Of a DNA stretch of 64,000 nt, positions 47,040 to 60,533 are shown in pieces; position 1 is the first letter of the stretch; the number at the start of each line of letters is the position of its first letter. This stretch comes from Polytrichum commune (Eukaryota > Streptophyta > Polytrichopsida > Polytrichales > Polytrichaceae). The position numbers and the translations under genes are program-made. The stretch lies in contig OX485804.1 of assembly GCA_950295325.1 (NCBI GenBank), positions 43,276,001 to 43,340,000 on the forward strand, written 5' to 3'. The notes under the pieces were generated by a model. The model worked only from the letters and a program-made list of their open reading frames with translations. It was not told where the DNA came from and did no database searches.

Positions 47040-50000
47040 TTTTTTAATAAAATTTATAATTTCATTAGATCTACCACAACATTGGAAATATGTCCCCTAC
47101 ATGATTGTAAGTCAAATAGGGTGGTGGATAATTCCTTCATTTTAATAATCAATAGAAAAATAGGGTCATTAACATAGGATCCCCCTAAAAGTGTGTAGTA
47201 GGATTAGTAGAATAATTATAGGTTTGACTACTTGGATGAAGAAGTGTGTAGTTTCTGTCCAAATTTGAATCAAGTGCGTTAGTAAGAACTTATGAAGGGA
47301 AATGTCATGGGATTCTTTTCGGGGGAAGGAATGTGTTGGCGCTCCTCAACAACCGTTGGGTTTTGCAACGTTGTTGAACATGTGGGACCTTGCTAGATGC
47401 TTGTTTATTTTAGCTTGCATATTTGTTATCTCCATGTTTATTGGTAAGCCTTTGACGATTATCCAAGTGTTATTGGTTGTGTTTTGAATGGTACTTTGAA
47501 TGGTTTAGGATTGGTATTACTAAATGAAACCAAATGAATGACAATTTGAATGGTATGAAATGTTTGTTGCTCACATAGTCGGTTTTGCAATGCTATAGTA
47601 TTTCGTCCATTATATGGTACTTGTATGATTTATGAAAAAATATTGTGCCAAAAATTAGCCTCTCTAAAAAATTACAAATAAATATAAGGTACTAAAAAAT
47701 ACGTCAAAGTAGCTTTTATTTACAAATAGGGAGGGAAAAAATTTATTAAGAGGTGCATAAATATCCCCCCATTAAATACCCCATTTTTGCATGTAGTTAC
47801 AAAATGTAAGGGGGTGAGATGGTCCTGAGAAATCTTCAATACTTAGCAGCAAAAGTGATGCTCAAAAGCAAATGATTGAGTCTGGGTTTTGGACGTAGAT
47901 TTCATGACCTTAACTATTTTGAAGTTGGAAATTTTTTATATTCCTTGGATTCATTATCTACTTGAGGGCATCATCACAAAACTTTGTAGAAAAACATTAA
48001 TAAAATGTAATTATATCATATTTTAGACAAATTTTAAACAATCACTTGTTCAATATCACCTACTTACAAGCCACTTGCACCGTTTTCTACAATATGTAGA
48101 ATTTTCTTGGATTTTTTTTTCATTTTAAGTTACTTGGCTTTGTAGATCAGTATTTTTTTAAAGTGTTTATGATTTTTTTTTCACAAAATTCAAATTTAAT
48201 ACATGAAATTGAATCACTTTCAATTTAACACCAGGTAGGGATCAAGAGCTGTCCACTTTACCGTGCTTGCACCCAACACATAAATCTTGAAAGCTTAATG
48301 TAAACACATGACTCCATCCTCTAACCTACAGTTAATACACGCATACATTTCTCACATGAAGGGGGTTATTTCATAATCACCCACACATGTCATTTAGGTT
48401 TCCAATGAAGAGTCTACCCCATGGGGTTGAACACAACTTATGGCATTCAAGCTTGGCATGCTTGGAGTCTGACAACCCACATCGTGCTTGAACTTAATGG
48501 TGTTAGATTACTCTAATGAGGGATGTCATTGGATGCAAGTCATCATCCGTGAAAGCATTAGGAAGATGAGCTCCTTAGTACAATTGACCATTCATGGGTT
48601 GCTAGGGAGATTTTGTGTCATGGAAGTAAATGTGCATTGGATGGGCTTATTGTCCATTGGATAGGCTTTACGTGATGATTTTTTTGGGGAATAGAGCCAT
48701 GTTTCAAGTAAATATGGACAAAAGACTTGTTTAAAAACAATAATGCATATGAGGGTAAGACAAGCAAGCCATGCACATTGCAAGAAATATTATTTGGGGA
48801 AAGAGGCTTGAAGAATAATATGACACAACCCTAATCATAAACACTTTGAGAAGTAATGTGGTCAAGTAATCGTTTTAAATGTGTTATTTTCAAAAATCAC
48901 ACAATGTGCATGCAACTAAAGCATGGTACAATAAGAGATGCAATGTACACCTAAGACCCGTATCTATCATTTCTATCATAAGGTCCGCTGATAGAAATAT
49001 ACATTTCCATTATGTCCAAAAAACATGCATGTGTCTAGATTACTTTAAACCTAGAACTGTAGTGAGTGATTGGCCTTGGTGGTGGTAGGGGATTGTTTGA
49101 GGTGGGTTACATCCTGAATTCTTGATTTATTATCTTCTACGTGGTGGTGTGGCACACTTGAGGGGCTATGTCTCCCCTCCACGAGGACGTGCCTTTGGTT
49201 TCTTAATTTATTACATGCATTGGTGTTTTCCATTTACCTCAACCAAAAAGAAGAAGGACGAAAACAATTTTAATTTTGATAGAGCGGGTTCTTCAATGCT
49301 AGGATTGACATCGTGTGTTGATTCCATGCATTTACCTTATATAAGTAGGTATGATACCAGTCCAACATTGACATTTGGTTACTACCAACGTAGGACCAAT
49401 ATATAGGTGAATGAATAATGTCAACATCAATAATGGTCTCAAAGAACCTACACGTGGGTACCAAAATTGCAATATTAGTCAAATACTGATATTTGGTGGA
49501 GTATCTCAAGGTGAGAGAATCTTTGCATACCCAAGTTATTATATGGGTCAATACCAATTCAAACCATATTGATACCAGAAACACTTTACCTCCGTATGAA
49601 AATTCTTGTATGAAATATAGACCCAAATGATATTGAAAACAAAGACATCCTCAAATATCCATACTCCACTAGTATTTTTTAAATGCAAAATCCTCATTAC
49701 AAATATCTAAACAGTATCAAAAAAATGAAAAATCCTCATTATGGATACTTGAATGATATTGAAAAAAAGTGAAATCCTCATTACAAATACTTGAATGGTA
49801 TTAAAAAAAACAAATAAATGACACCAGTCCAACATTGCATAACATTATTCAACGGTTACTGCATGTTGGGTGGGGCTAGGAATAAGTTGAATAGTGTTCT
49901 GAATCATACCCTTGCTTATTATATCTTACCAACAACTTCAACATGATAAACTCGGGTGAAGCACTCTTATCACTATGTTCGTTAATCAAAGACTTTGGAA

Positions 50001-50555
50001 AGTCTCAAAATAAATGCAAATGGTTTAATATCTGGTTCAATTTCTCATTGCAATGACATGTATTTGTACCAAATTGGTTAGTGTTGCCCATGCAAATTGC
50101 TTTATTAAGTCACATTCAATATATTTTTGTGTTTTTCTTGTTCTTTGTTTGAAAACTACATCCTTAAATCGTCTCAAAATCATGAAAAAAACCTCCAATT
50201 ACCGAATAGACTGATTCTCACTAATATCATTAGAATGGAATGGTCGATAACAACTACATAATGCTATGTGGTTTCTACCGGACCCTTAACTTATACAAAC
50301 AACATACATGCATCAGAGTAGTGTCTTAAAAGATTTTTGGGTGTAATCGGTCAAGATCCTAGTGTTTCCAAGGTCAACTGGTTACATGTTGGCATCTTGC
50401 AGTTTAATTTGAAGCGCATTCTGTAGATTCCTCTTAAAATGGTCAGTAAATTTTCCTGAAGTCTTAAACTTCTTCAGCTGGTTATTTTTGCAAACTTAAA
50501 CTGGTTCATCTGTAACTAGCAGTCGATTCTCCTCCCTTCATTGCATCAGAGGGGA
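47040..50555. other. Intergenic, no gene seen
   Basis: No coding frame recognised. A short tandem array at 49686-49810 has three ~45-bp units (AATCCTCATTACAAATA, AATCCTCATTATGGATA, AATCCTCATTACAAATA). The block 50400-50550 is a copy of the repeat at 6075-6235. Confidence 0.5.
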
Positions 50556-51378
50556 ACTCATCAGCAGGGGTGTTTTTTCACAAGGTCCCTAACATGTCTA
50601 GGGATATGTTCATAAAAAAAAAACATTTCCAGTGGACGGGTTCTTAGAAAATGAACCGGTTTTGGGACGTGTCAAATTCACTTTGGACGGGTTCTAAAAA
50701 TAACATTTTTAAAATTAAAAAAATGGTACAAATATCAATTACGTTATGTCATATATGACATGTGAATATAAGCATAATGCAATCAAACCACTAATACCCA
50801 ATCAAACTATCAATCTTGAAGTGCTTGATTCACCTGCATACATCAATTCATCAACCACAAAATTTAGAACCTTTTTAACATAATGTCAAAGATTACAATT
50901 GAAGGTAAACTTAGTAATTGAATAAGAATTAGTATATATAAACATGTTAAAAAGTTTAAAAATAATGAGCTACTTACCCTTCAAAGAAGTGGATGAATTC
51001 TCCTATCCTTCATCATGTTTCTCCAAACAAGCATCATTGCATTCCAATCGATGTTTTCAACTAGAATATTTCAACTAATAAATAGACAACGCTTGCACTA
51101 TCCTTGCAAAGACAACGCTTCCACCATCTTAGGCACATGTAAGGCTCAAATATCTACTCATACATTGACCCAACAACTTACAAGCTCAACCCTGCAATTT
51201 GCTAGGGTTTAACTCGAATTGACAGAATTTTCCTGCACAACCCTCGAATCTGCACTCAACCCACAACAAAAGAGAGGAATAAGACTCTCAAGATTTAGGA
51301 TGCTAATGAATCGAACATATGCAACTGAAAGCTAAAGCAACTGAGAGACCGGTGAGAGATAACTTGATTGCAGTCGTC

Positions 51379-51600
51379 AAATGAACCGGTTGAGTTTGAG
51401 GAAAAAACTGTTGAAGTTCAAGATTGCAGGAGAAGATTGTTCTAGCGGCACTCTTCAACTTCTTGAATTCGAGTTAGTTTCAAATGAACCGGTTGAGTTT
51501 GAGAAAAAACCTGTTGAAGTTCAAGATTGCAGGAGGAGATTGTTCCAGCGGCACTCTCCAACTTCTTGAATTCAAGTTAGTTTCAAATGAACCAGTTGAG
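51379..51600. repeat. 103-bp tandem repeat inside the hAT-like element
   Basis: CAAATGAACCGGTTGAGTTTGA occurs at 51379 and 51482 and, slightly changed, at 51585: two units plus a partial third. Confidence 0.92.
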
Positions 51601-51797
51601 TTTGAGTGACCGAGTCTAGTTGAGTTTCTCTGAACTAGTTTGTGGACAAACAAACAAAATGGGGCAGTGGCAGGCCGGCAAATTGGTAATTATAATAGAA
51701 AAAGCATAAATGAACGAAGATAGTAAGATACTATTGTTTCCAAGTGGCAAGTGCACCAATCACATGCCGACATCTTTCGGGTTATCTTTATCGATTT

Positions 51798-51986
51798 GTT
51801 TTTTCCTTTAACCTTTTCATGGACGGGTTGGTTTAGAAATTACCGGTTTTGGGACGGGTTGTTTTTTCTTTAACCTTTCCATGGACGGGTTGGTTTTGAA
51901 ATTACCGGTTTTGGGACGGGTTGTTTTTTCTTTAACCTTTCCATGGACGGGTTGGTTTTGAAATTACCGGTTTTGGGACGGGTTGC
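51798..51986. repeat. 62-bp tandem repeat, three units, in the right subterminal zone
   Basis: GGACGGGTTGGTTT occurs at 51821, 51883 and 51945, each followed by ACCGGTTTTGGGACGGGTTG. The units carry the same motifs as the left subterminal region, so the array multiplies presumptive transposase-binding sites. Confidence 0.92.
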
Positions 51987-52066
51987 AATTTTTTTTTGCC
52001 TTTCAATTCGAGGTTTTGGGACGTGGACGGGTAAAAACTTTGTGAAAAAACAGCCCTGCTCATCAG

Positions 52067-55000
52067 TCGAGTTATTACAGCCTAGTTGATATCTGAATAT
52101 AAAAGTCGAGGATACTCCAACAAGATCGCATGCCAAAAATACCCTCTACAATGGACTCCCAACAATAGATAGATAGGTACACACACACACACAATTAAAC
52201 TGCCGACCATGCGTCCTGTCATGTTCTAACCAGACAAAGACCACGTCGACTTTTAAGATTCATTTTGGTGCAGCAAATGTGGGGGGTGGGGGAGGAGTAG
52301 TCCCTGTTCTGCTCATGTCAAACAAAAAACGAGAGCTCAGGGCCGGGGGATCATGGCGGCATGTTCATTGCAGGAGGAGCGAGAGCTCCTCAACTTGTCT
52401 GTAACAAGTTACTTGAACTCACCTGGACTCCCGAGTACTGTATTTACTCCAAAAGGGAGAATGAATCTGTGGCCCCATGGCCATGTGAGTGCACCTATCA
52501 TGAACCATGACATGGGATGGATCCTAGCCTGTGCATGCAGAGAATCGACTGCTATACTTTAGTTACACATGCATCGGTTGCAGTTTGAGAAATAACCGGT
52601 GGTTGCAGTTCCAGACTTCAGGAAAATTACCCATCGTTCTAGAGGAATTCATGGAGTATACCTCACTTTAATGAAGGAAAACCGAAAGATGTCAGCATGT
52701 AACCGGTTGGACTCTGGAAACACTAGGATCTTGATTGATTATGTCCAAAAATCTCCCCCGACGATGGTACATGAATCTTATGGCGGGACAATGATGTTCC
52801 AAATAAATCGGAGCCTCCTTAACGATAGGTTTTGTGGTTGCAAGTGATCGAAAGTAGAAACCAACTTCGAATGTTAGAGTGTGTATAGGATGTCGAGATA
52901 ATCTCGACGCTGCTTTGATCACCTTCAACTGACCATTTTGACGTTGATACGGGCTTTAGGGTTTAACTGGTGTATTATGGGACACCGTTGTCCCACCATA
53001 AGGTTCACGTATCCAAGTTTGAATCGTAGGTATTGTACATTATAGGTCATCTATGATTCTTCACTCTAAGATTTCATAAAAGGATGCTCATCTTGCCTCC
53101 AAGTACAACCAGCTCGGCTCTTATGTTTCTCACTAACATTTGCTTGTGTAGTAAAACTCATGCAGTTTTTATTTTGTTTTGGAATCTCGGCATTTGCTGA
53201 AAGCTTAGATGTGTCCATAATAAGCACACCCACCTTAGCTAACTATACATTAAGGTCCAATATCCAAAAACTCCAACATAAAAACTTAACCCCCAATGGT
53301 TTTGTTGCCAGTTGATCTCAATAACGTCGAGCACAGTAATTCAAAGTCTTTAAAGATATTTTGGTTTCAAATTAACTAAAAAAAATTACATCCGAGCTGC
53401 ATATAATTTCAAGGCTTTTACATTGGATGAATGAGAGGTATGCTCATATACAATAATTCCCTCTATCTGCCCTCTCTCCACTTTGCTTGCAGTATCAATG
53501 GTCCCCAGTCAAGATAAAAATTACTCCTAGTTGAGAAACCAATACTTTTGAGCTAGGGTCCAGTTCCAAGTCGGAAGTAAGGTCCATCAAGTAAGAACGG
53601 TGTTTTGGACCCCAAGTTTCTTAGACCCAAACCGTAAAGCCAACAACCACCCTCATAGCCATAATCATGTAATGTTCTCTTACACGAAACAAGAATGTTT
53701 CTAAAGTCTGGGTCTTCCCGAAGCAAGGGAACCTAAATTTTTGTTCCTAATATTCTCCTCCTACAGTCTCAAAATTCAAGGACAATGGACTTTTGAGCCA
53801 GCTGATGTTCATGAGATTTCGGATAAATGCCAAATTAGCTCCCATACTGATAGATAATCTTCCACTTTTTGACGCTCTCACGACACATAAAACACGGAAT
53901 TTCGGAAACCGCCGTGTTTAGCTATGTGGGAATCTCTCCATTGTAGCTAGAACCCACAACCAATTAAAGGCGGGCAGGTCTAATACAGACACCAATGTAC
54001 GATCACCCCCTAGATTTCCTTTCTAAAATGAACAACCGACCTACATTCCCAAAGATACCTATTACTAACCGCTTCGACCTGACACACATGCACAAACCAG
54101 GAGAAGACATTATATCTTGATACACTTGACCCCCACCTAGCTGAAAGGCAGAATTGACCAATCTTTGCAAATTTAGGGACACACACGCAAAGTGTTTGCT
54201 CTCCTTAATCAGATGCTATATTGGAGTGGTATATGGCAAGGCTTGCGGTTTAAAAAAAAACACCAAACAGGCACATTATAGTGAGATTTGATTATGTGCT
54301 CAAAATATGACCATACTAGGTTTAACAACTGACACAATAAGGATGGTCTGTGTGAGAGAAAGAGTATCTTTATACTGTAATAACTTTCACATCTCGACTC
54401 GAATGCTGAAATTGGAAATGACAATGTGCTCAAAATATGACCATCCTATAACTTTACATCTCAACTCCCATTCTGAAACTTGAAGACGACATCTTCATGA
54501 TTCATAATTACTAGCGGGATGGACGAATTCACTATGTACTCCAACTGCCCAAGTTGTAAGTGGAGTTGCAAGTGCACACAACGGGGCCACATACCTTATA
54601 CAAGACCAAAATACACTACAGTCTAAAACCCTCTAAAATGAAAATCAGTTTCGTATGACAGGAGCACCTCGGTTGGTAAACAAAAATGAAGTGGGTGAGA
54701 TTTATGCCGCATTTAAGTTATCCTCTAACTCCGCTGCTGTAGAATGTTATGCCACTTTCTAGTTAGACTAAGGGATAGCTTGGTTAACTCTTCAAGGTCA
54801 CGAGTCCCCAATATTATACTAGCTGAAGTCACCACAGAAGGCCTCTCATATTTAAGGGCTAAGTTAGGGCATGAGCAACCTAAATATTAAATGCACAATT
54901 ACCAAATACACCTCATGCAACCAATACACCTCATGCTAGAAATGTAAGATAAGTTTATCCTAATTTACACTACCAGTAAGTCCCAAACTTGTACATGTGT

Positions 55001-55599
55001 CATGGGATACATGTCTAGTCTGGGGCAATGACAAATAGATGGGCAGATGTACACTATAATGTGCTTCCTGGTATATCTTCTTTAATATCAAACTATAGTT
55101 TCCATGTGGGATTTGGACGGTCTCAAGCAACATAAGACTGCCATGTGGCAAAACATGAAGAACATTTGATTATTAAAAGCTGACGCAGGAAGCACTCTAC
55201 AGTAGCGTGAGTGCAACTCACCACCAAGGACAAATACAGAACATATGCAGATCCATGGACAAATAGGTGTAGGGAAGAGTACAGGGATAATGATGTCTCA
55301 CTAGAACATTGCTTGTGAGCTATGTCTCGATTTGACCAATATAGGAGATGTTTCGGGCCATCTAAATACCTTTTGCCAACCCATGGTATCCAACTTACAA
55401 GGTTGCGGCCAACATGAAAACAGGCCAATTGTACCACATTCATTTCAACACTCATCTGACCTGTGTCAAAGAACTACCCACCTGAATAACAATTTTGGGA
55501 GAATCATACCCCACTCGTCAGAAACTACTGGGAGATGTCTGTGTGCCAGCTATATGCTTTAGGTTTTTACAAGATGTACGGAGCCCTGGAACTCATGAT
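52067..55599. other. Intergenic, downstream of CSN6, no gene supported
   Basis: Two modest plus-strand frames (52353-52562 and 52599-52847) look exon-like in composition but show no recognisable domain. The rest is low-copy looking, with repeated phrase CTCAAAATATGACCAT (54299 and 54430). The CSN6 3' UTR must begin at 55599 going left. Confidence 0.45.
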
Positions 55600-58500
55600 C
55601 TATATAAAAGTAGTGCGCCCACCCCGCCGATTTTGTTTGTCATATGCTGTGTTGAATTTGTCCACGAACTCATTGATAGTACTGCACATTATACCATACC
55701 ATGTTTGTCTTGGTGCTTCTTGCCAGTAAAGTCTAGGAAGAATTGCGGAAGGTTAAGCAGATTATAAAGATGTTGATGAAAGTGCTGACAATCAGGGTTT
55801 TTGGCTCTACCACTCATTTCAAGGTTAAGCAATCAACACGGCTAGTTACTATGACCTGGCCAAACATTGTAAACAACAACCTCAATGAAACTGTCCAATT
55901 GTTTCTTAATGGGAGCATTTTCAAAGAAGCAGAAAGGGAAGATGGAGAGCACATGTAAGTGTATTTTATATTTCATCCAATTCAAAGTATACATACCTGG
56001 AGCACTTGGTAATGGTAGCCAAATATGTCATAAGAAGTGTGTCGTTGTACTCCTGTTTGCCAATGCAATAAATTAGTTGGTAACATAAAGAGTTGAAAAG
56101 AAGCAAGTTGTAGACTTGAAGTACTTTTGTAAGCTTAGGAACAGTGAACTTCACCACATATATGTCATACAAAGACAGGTGAACAGAAGTATATTACAAA
56201 TTCATCTAACAGGCTGCAGGTTCTCACAAACCAGTTCAAAAAACCATATGGCCTCACTGACAAATGCACATCATACCTACGTCTACAAAACCAATCCTTC
56301 AGCCAGAACAAGGTCAGACTACATTGAGCTCATCCAGAATAGCGCACTGTACAGCATACCATAAGAAAGTCATCTTGGAACTTTGGAGAGTCAATGGCTG
56401 GCAGTCTTCGCACTAGACTTGATATTTGGCGCAGCAGAGAATGCTCATATTCAGCATCTCCTGAAAATTGTAACCATTAAAATGGTGAGATCTAGAGCAG
56501 CTTGCTTCCCTCATCCCTGGAAGCTAGAGTTGCTTCCCAAGTTGCATTCAGTAGGCATGGTTCATAAATTGGACTTGATACTGATAACCTACTGCTTTTC
56601 TGAGTACCTTTCCTGTGAGCTCAGTGTTTCTTAACCAGTAACAAGAAGCACATCTACGCTTATGCAGAGTAGGTTGGCAACCACAATTTTACAATGGGAC
56701 ATTTACACCACGTACCTTTTTGTATAGCTACAAGATGGTGAAATAGAACTCGAATTCGGCTGTTGAGCATCTTTATGGCACTATGCATTCCTGTCAAATG
56801 AGCTGCCACTGATCCATGGAAACACATTTTGTAGAATTCAATAACCATTCACAAATGAAGATGAAGTGCATCATGAAGTCCAGGAACAATGTCCACATAC
56901 AGTTTACCTAGAAGCCAGATATAAGTTACAAGAATCAGGCTGAGGTTATAAATTAGATGTGCAATCATAATGTCGTGTGGAGATGCTGACACAACAAATT
57001 TGACATCACCTTCATCATCCAGGTATAAAGGGATTTAGGAAAAGACTAGATCTTCTCATTCCCTTGAACAAGAGAAAACTGTAAGAATACCCACACTTGT
57101 CATCCATCCAAAATTCAACTGCTGCAGTCAGACTTCAGAAACAATTCAGCTATAATTATTACATACACTTCAGTCCTTTTGCTGCTGTGAAGCTGAAACA
57201 ATAAGGACTCAGAAGAGAGCAAGGTGGAACTTTTACATTGTGTTGCAGCTGAGCCTCCATCAGAGGGTTTTATATGTGCCACATGATCCACTGATATTCG
57301 CTCTGCCTCCACTGTCTGGATAGACACAACAATGTTAACTCCGGAAAACATCCAGATGAAGAGTATTTCACAGCCAGAGGAAAAGGTGAAAACAGGAAAA
57401 CTCCAGAAGTACCTCTATGGTGTAGCTTGCATTGACAAATATAAGGGAAGGGACATCTTCAATTACATGTAACTCTGCAAACCCCACCCCCCATCCCACC
57501 AGATCCACCAAGTACTTAGATTCAACAAAGCTTCACTCACCACCAAAAGAGCTTATTTCAAGGCATTAAACTGATTGTAAACTGCATCCTCTCTGCGGGA
57601 ATTTAAATCTGGGCTGTTTCAATGGGCACGATTGAAGATTTAACAACAAAGTAGAGTTTTTTGAAGGAAATCTCTCTTGTTCCTATCAGAAGAACCAACT
57701 GGACAAATGCATTTTCATAACTAGAGTATGAAAGACAAAGACTCATTAAACAGTATGCACTATCTCAATCCCTGTAATCATACACATACAGAGCTTGGAC
57801 AGGACGGATTAGTTTAGAGGACCCACCACTCTCAAAGATAGTGATTGGGAGATCCTTCTGTGCATGATTGATAGCAGGATTTAACAACACATACACCGGG
57901 CTCTCATTGATGTCCATGAGCTGCAAGCCAATCACAGGACATGTATCAAGATTGGGGCTACTAGCCACTTTGACCAATCACCTAATCCTAACTTCGGCCT
58001 TGTATGTACCAAAAGGATGAGCAGACCAACAGATGATTTAGCGGAGTAGTAAGAAGGACTGCCCACTCAGATTTGTCCAAAGGATTCAACAAAAACTGAA
58101 CATCAAGTTTGCAAGCTTGCAGAGACTTACAGCTTTATGTATATGCATGTCTGAATCCTGAACATCACTGCCAGTGGAGTACCAGCCCAATACATCATAT
58201 TTGGGGAACACCTTCTTGTCTGTTTACACATGAATGTCAGGTCCATTGTAATGAAGTGAAAACAATAGGTTCTCCAATTGAACTACTTGAGAGCATAAAT
58301 TGCCCTCACAAGTTACAAGTCAAATTGCATTATGGATTTCCATTAACTTGATAACATTAGCCTCGCAGTACAAAAGTGCAAAAGGCTTTCAGTGAGGTAG
58401 GACCAGTAGGTATTGCTCAAAAACAAAAACAAAACATGGAGTGACAAATTTCTGCTTTCTTTCCAGTTACGCTGAAACTTTACATGAACGATGATATCTG

Positions 58501-59552
58501 ACAACCCACGAAATGCTTCTTTCGCACACTGCAATGGATTCAAGTATTTTGAGCAAAATTTAATAGGCTAAACTTCAATTTGGCACGCGAAGACCTGGTA
58601 ATTGTATACTTCTTAATATTGTGGGACAGAAAATACAAAGTACCAGATCATACTGTCCTTTGGAGAATTTTTTTCCTACCATGAAGTCTCTTCTTGCCGA
58701 GTGTCTCAAGGCGGAAATCCCATGAGAAAAGCCTCATTTAACCTAGTCCTCCAGCTGGTGACCAAATAATGATGAATTTGGAGCGTACTTTTTCAGCCAT
58801 CAGCCATCGTAAAGGAGCCTATGTTGATTGAGATAAACCTCTACTAACCTTAAAAGTAGACTTCAATGTATAGCATCGACTGACTAAGCTGTCACTTGGT
58901 TCACTTAAGAAAGGCAATTTGAAGAAATTGAAGTCAATTTGGATACACCGGAATGTTAGGCATTATGACACACAGCAAGTATCACACCATTCAGGGGTGG
59001 AAATCCTAAGAAAAAACCCTCAAGTCTCCAGCTGGTGACCAAATAGTGGTGAATTGGAGGCACACTTTTCATCTCCTGTAAAGGATGACAGCAAAGAGAC
59101 TGCGTAGTAGATTGACATAAATCTGTACTAAAGAAGACTTCAATGTATATCATCGACTGACTCAAATTATCACTCGGCTCACTCAAGAAATGCAAATTTG
59201 AATAAATTTAAGTGAATATGGAGACATCTAAATGTCATATTAGGCATTATAACACACATCAAGCATCATAATATAACATTATTCACATTGGCTGATATTA
59301 CTTACATTGTTCTTGCTTGGTTTCGAGAAACGCACGATCCAAGACATCAGCTGCGGCATCATATCGAAGTTCAAAGCTGTTGAAAATCTCCACAGTTCGT
59401 CCCGTTTGCACTCCTAACACACATCCATACACGCGTGGCGGGCGGACATTACTTCCACCGCCACTCTGCGCCTTGATCCGAGTGTGGTGATCGGAAATGT
59501 TTACAATTACTAACGGATGCAGCTTAAACGTTAACCCGCTGCTTGAAGACAT
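55600..59552 (-). CDS. CSN6: COP9 signalosome complex subunit 6, complete, nine exons
   Basis: MPN-domain subunit of the COP9 signalosome, which removes NEDD8 from cullins; CSN6 itself lacks the metal-binding JAMM residues and is structural. Exons: 59552-59306, 58219-58131, 57920-57827, 57474-57413, 57315-57237, 56808-56716, 56460-56360, 56052-55997 and 55681-55600. They sum to 903 bases, 300 residues, no stops; all introns are GT..AG. The product starts MSSSSGLTFKLHPLVIVNIS. It contains RTVEIFNSFEL, LGWYSTGSD, LMDINESPVYVLLNPAINH, EAERISVDHVAHIKPSDGGS, HLTGMHSAIKMLNSRIRVL and FVDKFNTAYDKQNRRGGRT, landmarks of plant CSN6 (about 315 residues in Arabidopsis). An in-frame Met 14 codons upstream is not conserved. 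The gene looks functional. Confidence 0.97.
58705..59270. repeat. Tandem duplication of ~286 bp within CSN6 intron 1
   Basis: The blocks starting near 58709 (GGCGGAAATCCCATGAG) and 58996 (GGGTGGAAATCCTAAGA) share CTCCAGCTGGTGACCAAATA, GACTTCAATGTATA, CATCGACTGACT and TTAGGCATTAT. The copies are diverged, so the duplication is old. It does not touch splice sites. Confidence 0.88.
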
Positions 59553-59755
59553 CTCCCCCTCTTTTCTTCCTGTGATTGGCCTCACACTGTACAATAACTT
59601 GGCCTTCGATGGACGGACTCAAACCCTCCAGACTTTAATTGCAAAACTTTTGAGGTCACCTTCGCTATCGAACCTGCCTCTTCTTTTCCCTGATGTGACA
59701 GCATCAACGACTGATTAATTACCCGATAAGCACAATGCGCAGAACAATAGTTTTC

Positions 59756-59958
59756 TCAAACCCTAACATCGACCCTAAACCCTAACCTTGAGGCGAGCTC
59801 CAAAACATCAACACAATAATCACTTCGCCCGTCCTCGAGTCCGCTTGTCGAAATTCTTCACGTGTACATATATATAAGTATTTTTCCTTCGTCACCGTTA
59901 CTGACTGTCCCCCCCGGAACTTCAATCGCAATGTAACAACTTTCGCAGCAAACCCTAA
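59756..59958. promoter_or_regulatory. Telo-box cluster upstream of CSN6
   Basis: AAACCCTAA occurs at 59758 and 59778, and AAACCCTAAA at about 59950, all 200-400 bases upstream of the CSN6 start codon. Such telo-boxes are known in promoters or leaders of plant housekeeping and growth-related genes. Whether they lie in the promoter or 5' UTR cannot be decided here. Confidence 0.6.
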
Positions 59959-60216
59959 AATTTCCACAGCAACCTCTTTCTCTCTTTCTCTAAGTACCGC
60001 TTTCAATTTTGCAATCTGAAAAAGGAGGGGAAAAAAAAAGGGAAAAAAGCACTCGTGTGTTGTGTTCTGTAGTGTTCCTTACCCTAGCACGATTCAGTGA
60101 AGGAAAGATAAGAAAGAGCTGTGAAAATGGTCACCCGCCATAGCCAGCTTTTCTTTGCAAATTTGCTGCTAAGGCTGACACATCTACAGTTATTGTAGAT
60201 TCTGAAGATTATCAAA

Positions 60217-60500
60217 GGTTTGGGATACTCGACACACCTGTATGTGGGGCCCACCGTACAGGTCGCAGTTTAAGGGCAGCCCCGAAGAAACTCTTTGTTG
60301 AGTTGGATGATAATCATCCATAATAGCTAGCTTAGGCCTCCTGATGAAATTTTGTCTGTGTTTCTGGTCATCCGCCATAGCCCGGTATGGGATACTGTAG
60401 TGTACGCCGATGTACATGTGGTGGGGTCCATCGTACAGGGCGCAATTTAAGGGCAGCCCGTGGAGAAACTCTCTTTCGGGGGGTAGATGAATATCATCCT
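60217..60500. repeat. Diverged direct duplication upstream of CSN6
   Basis: TGGGATACT..GTGGGGCCCACCGTACAGG and GGGATACT..GTGGGGTCCATCGTACAGG start two units, both with TTTAAGGGCAGCCC and GAGAAACTCT or GAAGAAACTCT. GGTCACCCGCCATAGCC (60129) and GGTCATCCGCCATAGCC (60367) add an outer copy. Confidence 0.8.
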
Positions 60501-60533
60501 AATTGAGCCTTACAAGTATTTAACGGAATCTAA

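Larger units (their letters stand above)
50565..52058. mobile_element. hAT-like non-autonomous transposon with perfect 8-bp target duplication
   Basis: The ends are CAGGGGTGTTTTTTCACAA and, inverted, CAGGGCTGTTTTTTCACAA (18 of 19). CTCATCAG flanks both sides (50557-50564 and 52059-52066); it fits the nTnnnnAn pattern known for hAT targets. Subterminal GGACGGGTT and ACCGGTTTTGGGACG motifs recur at both ends in direct orientation, as transposase-binding repeats often do. The inside holds two tandem arrays and no transposase. Confidence 0.93.

Noticed and set aside
59782-60006. 74-codon minus-strand open frame upstream of CSN6
   Set aside because: Lies in the telo-box region and shows no domain; most likely leader or promoter sequence of CSN6.
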